Part shown: in pieces, positions 12,320 through 19,400 of the stretch
How the letters are laid out: the number at the start of each line of letters is the position of its first letter
Numbering within the stretch: position 1 is the stretch's first letter
Position numbers and translations under genes: made by a program
Source: a virus
Strand: one strand, 5' to 3'
Length of the DNA stretch: 21,219 nucleotides
Virus record (IMG/VR): IMGVR_UViG_3300042881_001899
Span: 1 to 21,219 of that record
Notes under the pieces: generated by a model
Told to the model about the DNA's origin: nothing
Databases searched by the model: none
What the model saw: the letters and a program-made list of their open reading frames with translations, nothing else

Positions 12320-13480
12320 ATGTCAGAACTATTAGAAAGTCGCTGGCAGGAGACAAAAGGTGCGCTTCTCGAAGGCCTAAACGGTAACAAGAAATCCGTT
12401 ATGGCAACAACGCTAGAAAATACTCGTAGATATCTAGCTGAATCTGCAACTTCCGGTGCTTCTGCTGCTGGTAATATCGCAACCCTAAACCGTGTAATTC
12501 TTCCAGTAATTAGACGTGTTATGCCAACAGTTATCGCAAACGAACTTGTTGGTGTTCAACCAATGACTGGTCCAGTTGGCCAAATTCACACTCTACGTGT
12601 GCGTTATGCTGACGGCAACAACGGTGCAACTGCTGGTTCAGAAGCACTAAGCCCATTCAATATTGCTGCTTCGTACTCAGGTACACCAAGCTCATCGGCT
12701 GCACCAAGTGCAACTGGTGCTCTAGAAGGTGTAGCTGGTAACAGACTAAGCATCCAAATCTTGAAGCAAACTGTCGAAGCTAAGTCACGCAAGCTATCAG
12801 CTCGCTGGACTTTCGAAGCTGCTCAAGATGCTCAGTCACAGCACGGTATTGATGTTGAAGCAGAAATCATGGCTGCTTTAGCACAAGAAATCACTGCTGA
12901 AATCGACCAAGAGATTCTTAGTAGCCTAAGTTCTCTAGCAGGCACTGCACAAACTTACGACCAAGCTGCCGTAAGTGGTACTGCTACATTCGTCGGTGAC
13001 GAACATGCTGCACTTGCAGTTCAAATCAACCGTACAAGCAACCTAATTGCACAGCGTACACGTCGTGGCGCTGGTAACTGGTGCGTTGTTTCGCCAACTG
13101 TTCTAACTGTACTACAGTCAGCAACTACTTCAGCATTTGCTCGTACAACTGAAGGTACTTTTGAAGCACCAACTAACACTAAGCTAGTAGGTACTCTAAA
13201 CAGTGCAATGAAAGTTTATGTTAACACATATGCTTCGGGTGATGACGTTCTTGTTGGTTATAAGGGCACTTCAGAGTCAGACGCAGCAGCGTTCTACTGC
13301 CCATACATTCCGCTAATGAGCAGCGGTGTTGTTCTAGACCCAACAACATTCGAACCAGTTGTTAGCTTCATGACACGTTATGGTTATGTAGAACTAACTA
13401 ACACTGCTTCGTCGCTTGGTAACGCAGCAGACTACCTAGGTAAAGTAGCAGTAACAACTGCAAACCTAAGCTTCAGCTAA
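12320..13480 (+). CDS. 23: major capsid protein gp23, compact form, 386 aa
   Basis: Forms the hexamers of the head. The start is ATG at 12320, giving MSELLESRW, the usual gp23 N-terminus, with AAGGAG before it; an in-frame ATG at 12278 inside gp22 has no ribosome binding site. Diagnostic blocks are LENTRRYLAE (32-41), GVQPMTGPVGQIHTLRVRYA (about 78-97), EAKSRKLSARWTFEAAQD (about 154-171), RTRRGAGNW and FYCPYIPL near the C-terminus. LAE at 39-41 is a plausible gp21 cleavage site. At 386 aa it is much shorter than T4 gp23 (521) and typical cyanophage versions (about 460-470). The shortening seems to fall between the TGP block and the EAKSR block and in the middle of the protein. A strong terminator follows. 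Confidence 0.96.
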   Translation: MSELLESRWQETKGALLEGLNGNKKSVMATTLENTRRYLAESATSGASAAGNIATLNRVILPVIRRVMPTVIANELVGVQPMTGPVGQIHTLRVRYADGNNGATAGSEALSPFNIAASYSGTPSSSAAPSATGALEGVAGNRLSIQILKQTVEAKSRKLSARWTFEAAQDAQSQHGIDVEAEIMAALAQEITAEIDQEILSSLSSLAGTAQTYDQAAVSGTATFVGDEHAALAVQINRTSNLIAQRTRRGAGNWCVVSPTVLTVLQSATTSAFARTTEGTFEAPTNTKLVGTLNSAMKVYVNTYASGDDVLVGYKGTSESDAAAFYCPYIPLMSSGVVLDPTTFEPVVSFMTRYGYVELTNTASSLGNAADYLGKVAVTTANLSFS

Positions 13481-13504
13481 TAGCTAAGTGTAGTTACAAA
13501 AAGA

Positions 13505-13534
13505 AAAATAGCGCCTCTGGGCGCTATTTTTTTT
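13505..13534 (+). terminator. intrinsic terminator after gp23
   Basis: AAAATAGCGCC (13505-13515)/GGCGCTATTTT (13520-13530) with tetraloop TCTG and T through 13534. It closes the capsid operon 25 bases after the gp23 stop and isolates the next cassette. Confidence 0.93.
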
Positions 13535-13555
13535 GACTGATATTTAAAAAAGAGA

Positions 13556-13584
13556 TTGACCTTGCATCATTTCTAAGTTACATT
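13556..13584 (+). promoter_or_regulatory. sigma70-type promoter TTGACC-N17-TACATT
   Basis: -35 box TTGACC (13556-13561), exactly 17 bp spacer, -10 box TACATT (13579-13584), placed just after the gp23 terminator and 30 bases before the ATG at 13614. This is unlike the ATAAATA late motifs elsewhere in the window and suggests recognition by the host polymerase. Confidence 0.65.
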
Positions 13585-13613
13585 GCTATTAACAAAAACA
13601 GAAAGGCAATATA

Positions 13614-14177
13614 ATGAAAATTTCACTACGCAAAGCAAACGCACTACAGTCTGCAATCACTGAAGCAATGGCAGGGTTGGACCTTGCAACAGAAATTGCA
13701 ATCAACGAATTTGAAAAACCTACTGCAAAGATTGCAGAAGCTAAAGAACGTTTTGTTTCGCAGTGTTTGACTCGCGACGCACTACTGGTTAGTGTTTACC
13801 AAATTCGCCGCGCTGTTGCCCAAGCAAATGCCAAGTCGGGTATCAATGACTTGCTTGCTGATGTTGCATTAGTTGACAAGGAAATTGCTTTCTACAGCAA
13901 ACTTGCAAAAGTTGTACCTGCTGTTGAAACTGGTGTAATCGTTGGAAAACTTGACAAGATCAAGTCACGCACAGAGTCTGACTACTACGGACGCGAAGAC
14001 ACTGTTCGCACCAGTATTTTTGCAGAAGTAGAAGTTGCTGAGTTTAAAACAAAACTTGCTGCACTTAAAAAGCAGAAGGTTGTTTTGCAAGACCATCTGC
14101 TTGAGTTAAACGTTGCAACAGAGATTGAACTCTCTGAACAAACCAAAGAAATTCTTGCTCGCGCAGGCATTATCTAA
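13614..14177 (+). CDS. helical hypothetical protein in a self-contained cassette, 187 aa
   Basis: I do not recognise this protein. It is predicted largely helical: MKISLRKANALQSAI at the N-terminus, a long helix with AKIAEAKERF, a central hydrophobic part (VVPAVETGVIVGKLDKIKSR, about 101-120), a short loop RTESDYYGREDTVR, and a C-terminal coiled coil (VAEFKTKLAALKKQKVVLQDHLLEL) ending ILARAGII. No signal peptide, membrane segment or enzyme motif. GAAAGG lies upstream. It has its own sigma70-like promoter, and the transcript would run on through a folded RNA to a terminator at 14507. The placement between two terminators inside the structural cluster is that of a moron. Early expression is inferred from the promoter type. 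Confidence 0.82.
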   Translation: MKISLRKANALQSAITEAMAGLDLATEIAINEFEKPTAKIAEAKERFVSQCLTRDALLVSVYQIRRAVAQANAKSGINDLLADVALVDKEIAFYSKLAKVVPAVETGVIVGKLDKIKSRTESDYYGREDTVRTSIFAEVEVAEFKTKLAALKKQKVVLQDHLLELNVATEIELSEQTKEILARAGII

Positions 14178-14182
14178 GTTTT

Positions 14183-14507
14183 GGTAGTTAAGCGGGATAG
14201 ACTCTTAGAGAACCCGCAAACTACCCGGTAGGAGGAAAGAGAAGAGGATAAGTTTCTGTTTCTTGTATGAAACATAGTTCATTGGTTTGGGCTCCGGCCT
14301 AGCCTCCACAGTTTGTGTGCTCTAGCGTTATAACACCTTTGATTAGGCCTGCACGTTGCTCGCTAGAAATAAACATTCCGTTGCACATTGTAGATTGCAT
14401 TTTGTTTCTTGCATGTTGCTTGGCTTATTGCTCACTTTCCTCCACTGTTATATTTTAAACACTGTAAAACAGATAAAAGCACCTAGTTACGCTAGGTGCT
14501 TTTTTTA
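14183..14507 (+). ncRNA. putative structured RNA of about 325 nt ending in a terminator
   Basis: No gene fits here, but the stretch has extensive complementarity. A compact 5' hairpin comprises GGTAGTT (14183-14189), GCGGG (14192-14196) and CTC-TTA-GAG (14202-14210), closing with CCCGC (14213-14217) and AACTACC (14219-14225). A perfect 9-bp long-range pair, GGAGGAAAG (14231-14239)/CTTTCCTCC (14435-14443), encloses about 195 nt. Inside lie TGTTTC/GAAACA (14257-14274) and GGCCTA/TAGGCC (14296-14301/14344-14349). A U-tailed terminator follows at 14475-14507. It is probably made from the promoter at 13556, as the 3' part of that mRNA or after processing. It could be a stable small RNA or a structured 3' UTR. 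It is not a tRNA. Confidence 0.6.
14475..14507 (+). terminator. intrinsic terminator of the 13.6-14.5 kb cassette
   Basis: AAAAGCACCTAG (14475-14486)/CTAGGTGCTTTT (14492-14503) around a TTACG loop, with T continuing to 14507. It separates the cassette from the late virion genes. Confidence 0.93.
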
Positions 14508-14549
14508 TTAAATCACAATATTTAGGTAAGTAACCATTTTTGTAAAAAG

Positions 14550-14558
14550 CATAAATAC
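14550..14558 (+). promoter_or_regulatory. late promoter-like CATAAATAC before the virion-protein operon
   Basis: A T4 late-type ATAAATA element 43 bases after the preceding terminator and 82 bases before the ATG at 14640. It is well placed to start the transcript that carries the four fibre-like genes to the window end. Confidence 0.6.
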
Positions 14559-14576
14559 TTATGTCATAGATATCTG

Positions 14577-14609
14577 CCGGATAATCCGGATTTATGCGGT
14601 ACCCACCGC
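14577..14609 (+). repeat. two perfect hairpins in the leader of the virion-protein operon
   Basis: CCGGAT-A-ATCCGG (14577-14589), then GCGGT-ACCC-ACCGC (14596-14609), between the late promoter and the GGAG ribosome binding site. They would form in the mRNA leader and may stabilise its 5' end. The first is also a near-symmetric DNA site that a protein could bind. Confidence 0.65.
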
Positions 14610-14639
14610 GTATGACCTAGAACGTCAAAGGAGAAAACA

Positions 14640-15077
14640 ATGGGACGTCCAATTAATAAAAAATATATCGGATACGGTTCAGGCCGTATTGCAGTAAGCC
14701 GCCACTACTTTACTGGTGCTTCAGAAGCTACTACAGCAGCACACATTTATAAAATAAAAGGTTCAAACCAGTTTTGGGTTCGTTTAGACTCAGACAACGC
14801 AGATCCAACTGCTGGCGAAATCATGAAACTTACAACAGCAGCAAACGGTGCAATGACTGCCGGAACTTTTAGAATTGACTGTGTAGGATCTGATTCAACA
14901 ACTTATAATGTAACTCAACTAAGAAACAGAACTGTACAGATTGAAAAGAACGGTACACCACCTGAAGGTGACGTTGCTGATAACGCTATTTGGGCTATTG
15001 GTAATACACCGGATGCTAGAGAATCAGCAAGTGTTCCTAACGCAGTACTAAGCGTAAACTTACCAGGACAAGCATAA
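14640..15077 (+). CDS. putative virion structural protein, 145 aa
   Basis: First gene after the late promoter, with AAAGGAG before the ATG. Beta-rich and low in charge, starting MGRPINKKYIGYGSGRIAVSRHYF, then alternating short strands (IYKIKGSNQFWVRLDS; MKLTTAANG; TFRIDCVGSDSTTYNVTQLRNRTVQIEKNG) and a Pro/Asn/Val-rich end. The pattern and position resemble small structural proteins of marine T4-like phages, but I cannot name the family. No signal peptide or enzyme motif. It lies in an operon with the two fibre-like genes and the giant repeat protein, so a decoration, neck or fibre-associated role is likely. That is inference from context. Confidence 0.8.
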   Translation: MGRPINKKYIGYGSGRIAVSRHYFTGASEATTAAHIYKIKGSNQFWVRLDSDNADPTAGEIMKLTTAANGAMTAGTFRIDCVGSDSTTYNVTQLRNRTVQIEKNGTPPEGDVADNAIWAIGNTPDARESASVPNAVLSVNLPGQA

Positions 15078-15097
15078 TACCGAGCTAGGATAAAAAC

Positions 15098-16114
15098 ATG
15101 GCATCATCTAAAGTACATAATCACAGTGTTGATCTGTATAGAATAAAAATCAATCCAGGAGGAACTATTGACTTAGATTCTGGTGACGTTATTATTCAAG
15201 GTAACTTAACAGTTGAAGGTACATCGACGTCAGTTGGTAGTGAAGACTTGGTTATTACTGATAACACCATTACACTAAACAATGGTGAAACCGGTGCAGG
15301 TGTAACTTTAAATACAGCAGGTCTTATCATTGACAGAGGTTCATTAAGCAATGCACATCTGTTTTTTGACGAAGATAAGAGTTTCTTAGACAGCAGAACC
15401 GGAGGTATAACAAATGGAGCATATACATTTGAAAATGCCTCCGGACATTCTCTAGGAATTTACACCAACAGTATTAAAACTTTAGATGATGTTGACTTAT
15501 ATCTTATCAGCGAAGGAACTGGTATAGTAAGTGTTACTGGTACAGTCGATTACGAAAAACAAGTATTTCCGTATACAGGCAGTAACATAACCTTTAACGG
15601 TTCAAACCCTGATAAACTAGCAACTCCTTACGACAACGATGCTATTCCTAACGTTCAAGTTTTAAAAGATTATGTTAAAGGATATAATACATATAACTTC
15701 CATACAAAAATTTGGGCACCGGTTAGTACTGGAAATACAGCAGTTGAAGCAACAGATACAACCAACGGAGATGCTTCAAACAAAGTACTATTTAAAGTAA
15801 ACGGTGTTACTGTTGCAGAATTTTTTGAAACATATTTAGATTTAAACAACATTAGAATTTCTGATAACGAAATAACTTCTAATGTTACTAATCAAAATAT
15901 TATACTAACAGGCAACGGAACAGGAAGTGTTGAAATTTCAACTGCAATTGAATTAACAAAAATATCAGATCCTTCTGCTCCGGTTGATGGTGTAAAGATA
16001 TATTCAAAAGCAGAATCTGATGGATCTACTGGAATATTTTTTATAAACGAAGACAGTACCAATGGCGAGTTGATCAGTAAGAACAAAGCAATATTATATG
16101 CAATGATTTTTTAA
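15098..16114 (+). CDS. fibre-like virion protein, 338 aa
   Basis: Beta-rich structural protein. The N-terminal region IKINPGGTIDLDSGDVIIQGNLTVEGTST (about 12-40) followed by SEDLVITDNTITLNNGETGAGVT (about 45-67) is a pattern I associate with fibre and structural proteins of marine T4-like phages. The middle has short glycine/asparagine-rich strands, and a TGNGTGSVEIST strand repeat lies near residue 270. The SGDV-I-GNL-V-G motif recurs in the N-terminus of the giant protein at 16464, suggesting a shared attachment module. AGGA precedes the ATG. Ending KNKAILYAMIF, it shows no collagen-like or lysozyme motif. A tail-fibre or whisker-like role is likely but not proven. Confidence 0.8.
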   Translation: MASSKVHNHSVDLYRIKINPGGTIDLDSGDVIIQGNLTVEGTSTSVGSEDLVITDNTITLNNGETGAGVTLNTAGLIIDRGSLSNAHLFFDEDKSFLDSRTGGITNGAYTFENASGHSLGIYTNSIKTLDDVDLYLISEGTGIVSVTGTVDYEKQVFPYTGSNITFNGSNPDKLATPYDNDAIPNVQVLKDYVKGYNTYNFHTKIWAPVSTGNTAVEATDTTNGDASNKVLFKVNGVTVAEFFETYLDLNNIRISDNEITSNVTNQNIILTGNGTGSVEISTAIELTKISDPSAPVDGVKIYSKAESDGSTGIFFINEDSTNGELISKNKAILYAMIF

Positions 16115-16127
16115 AGGAAAGCAAAAT

Positions 16128-16460
16128 ATGTCAATAGCAAGCGCACTCATTTTAGAAACTGACACAACGCTTTTAACTGTTCCATCATCAAAAAGATATG
16201 CAATTACAACTGTAATTGTATGTAATTATGCACCAACCGCAGATACTGCCAACGACAGTTTCTTTGACATGCATTTAGTAAAAGGATCAGGCGGCGTTAA
16301 AAGCGATGTAAACAAAATTCTAAATAACGTTTCATTACCGGCACAAGATACATTCACGTTTAGTGCAGAAAGGATTCTACTCGACGAAGGCGACAGAGTA
16401 ATTTTAATAAGCACAGACCCAGACAAGATATCAGCAACGGTAAGTTATTTAGAAGTATAA
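16128..16460 (+). CDS. small beta-rich virion protein, 110 aa
   Basis: Short protein with AAAGGA upstream, 13 bases after the previous stop and three before the next ATG, so a tight part of the operon. It consists of alternating strands (ALILETDTTLLTVPSSKRYAITTVIVCNY; FFDMHLVKGSGG; TFTFSAERILLDEGDRVILIS; ISATVSYLEV) consistent with one small jelly-roll or Ig-like domain. The pattern of strand, DEGD turn and a final strand resembles small tail or fibre-tip proteins of other phages. No family name is certain. Its position between two fibre-like proteins suggests an adaptor or decoration subunit. Confidence 0.8.
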   Translation: MSIASALILETDTTLLTVPSSKRYAITTVIVCNYAPTADTANDSFFDMHLVKGSGGVKSDVNKILNNVSLPAQDTFTFSAERILLDEGDRVILISTDPDKISATVSYLEV

Positions 16461-16463
16461 AAT

Positions 16464-19400
16464 ATGAAATATGTAAAGCAACAGATACTGCATGAAAGGA
16501 AAGTCGGAGATCGTCAGTTAGTAATAACTGGTGACGGACAGATCAACCTCACACCTAAAAGTGGTAATGTAACAATAAATGGAAACTTAATTGTTACAGG
16601 AAATATTCCCGGTGCTGAAGAAAATGCATTAGTTTATTATGTATCACTCGAAGGAGATGATAACAACAGCGGGTTAGGACCGACTTCCGACAGGGCTAAA
16701 AAAACAATAAAAGCCGCAGTTGAAGCAGCACCTGTTGGAGCAATAATTCAAGTTGCGCCAGGAGATTACTACGAAGACAATCCTATTACATTAAAAGTAC
16801 GTCAAACTGTTAGAGGAGATAGCTTACGTACAACAAACGTTTGGCCAAACAACAACCAGGATGACATATTTTATGTAGACAATGCCTGTTACATATATCA
16901 AATAACTTTTAGGGGATTGGCCGACCCAGGGTTTTGTGTAAAAATTAAATCTGGAGCATTAGTTACTACATCGCCCTACGTACAAAATTGCTCAAACATT
17001 AACGGACCTTGGTTAAACGATGGCACAGAGTTTGTACCTTTTGAAACTGTACAAATCGAAGGCGTTACTCCGGGTGCAAGACCTATTATAAATGATGTTA
17101 GGGTACCATTAGCAAAGCGTGTAAACGAAACCGGCGGCGGCAACGGTATATTAGTCGATGGGGATGAATACGATCCTAGGTCGTTGGTTCGTTCGATGGT
17201 CGCCGACGCATTTACTCAGATTGCACAAGGCGGCATCGGTTTCCATATTACTAATTTTGGTTATACACAAATTGTTAGCTGTTTTACTGTTTTTTGCCGT
17301 ACTGGATTTTTAACAACCAATGGCGGTTATCTATCAATTTCTAACTCAGTTTCTGACTTTGGTACATACGCTATTGTTGCAGACGGAGTTTACGAAACTC
17401 CTTATACAACAGCAAGACCTGTTCAAGATTATTATTCAACAGTAGGAAGTGTAACAATTACTAACCAAGGTGCCGGTTATATCAGTGCTCCTGCGGTAGT
17501 GTTTGATCCTCCTACCGTTCCGGGCGGAGTAACTGCAACTGGTACAGCAATTATTGATGTTACAACAGGAAAACTAACAGGTATTATTGTTACTAATTCA
17601 GGATCAAGATATACATTTGTACCACAAGTAACATTTGTAGGCGGATCATGGACAGTCGAAGCAGAAGCAGATGTAAACCTTACACGAAACATAAGTGTAG
17701 AAATTGATAGCTTAAGAGATATTCCCCAAGTCGGATCGGTTATTACGTTTGATGGCGATGCAACAAAGTACTATATAACAAACACTGACATAACTGACCA
17801 ACCTTTAATTTACGATGAAAATATCTGTAGACGAGACGTTGCTAGAATAGTCGATGCTATTATGGGAGATGTTGCATTAGGTACAACATACCAATCACTA
17901 GCAGCCGGTAGATCATACTTACGAGTAGCCGCGCAAAAAGTTATTAGACAACAGCTTGAAGCAACTGTATACGGTCTTGAATCTGCAAGAGACTTAATTC
18001 TCGATTTGCTACCAGACAGCGATTCTGGAAACTTGGATGCTAGATACGATATAATAGAACGCTTTGCAATTGTAACTAATATGTTAGACAGAGGTGATAG
18101 CAGTGCTGCACCAGATGTAATATACAACGATTTACCGACACTGTCAAGTGGCACAATATCAGCTAAAGACAACATTCTCGCCAACAGAGAGTTTATCATT
18201 GACGAAGTAACAAAATATATTGCAGAACAATTTACATACTTATCTTATAATCAAGATAACTTTGATCGCGATGTAAGATTAGCAATGGAAGGTGTTGCGT
18301 ATGATGTAGCATTAGGAACAAACTATAATGCTGTAACAACCGGGATAACATATCAAAGAAGTTACTCTTCAGAAATTAGAGCAAGACAACTTACGCAAAC
18401 ATTAGCTGCATTTACTGAATTAAAATCAATTGTTGCTGGATATAGCGCAGTTGTTGCAAGTGCCACTGCAAATACTAGAAGCAATGCTGCTTTCGATGAA
18501 ATTATAGAATTAATCGGTGCAAGTGATAGTTCAAGCGCAAATGATATACAGTATCCAAATCCTACTAGCGGAGTAGCCAGCAGAATAAATGCTAAAAATC
18601 ATTTACGAGCAAATAGAGAATTTATACAAGAAGAAATTTTAGCATGGATGGTAGCCAATCATCCAACATTATCTTATGACAGTGACAAGTTTTATAGAGA
18701 CGCCGGATACATTGTTGATGCGTTGTCTTATGACATACTTTATAAAGGCAACACTGCGACAAGAAATGCATCTAATGCATACTTTATAGAAACCAGTATT
18801 CAACTAGTAAACGCAAACGAAATTGACCCTACAGTTGAAGCATATCAACATCTACAGTATATTGTAGGACAAATTATTCTAGGTAACTTGATTGAAAAAA
18901 CTCCAGCCAACCCGTTAACTCAAGATACTAGTAGCGATAATGCTACAGGATTGGAAGTTGACGAAATATCTGATTTAGTACAAATTTTTATTGACGTTGT
19001 TGATAATTCTACTATAAGTGGTTTACCTGTAGCAAGTTATCCGGAAATAACTTGGGCAACTTCGCAAATACAAAACGCATCGAGACAAATTTTTGCAAAT
19101 AAATCTACCGCAGTAACTGAGATTTCTGACTTTATAATAGACAACTATCCAGATTTTACATATGATAGAACAAAATGCAAACGTGACGTAGCATTGATTT
19201 TAGATGCCGTTGCAAGAGATGTAAGGCTGAACACAAATTATAATAGCATAACTGCCGGACTTGCTTATAAACGAGCAACCGCTTCGGTAGTAGACGCTAA
19301 TCAGTTGCCTGCTACTATTTTAGCATTAAGAGAAACTAAACGTCTAGCACAACTTGCAACAATATCTAGTTCATCGGTATCAACCGCAGTAGGTGATAGA

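Noticed and set aside
14231-14443. RNase P RNA, because of GAGGAAAG
   Set aside because: The bases after GAGGAAAG do not continue as TCCGGGC, and I could not find the rest of the conserved core or the pairing partner in place. The motif is used here in a simple 9-bp helix.
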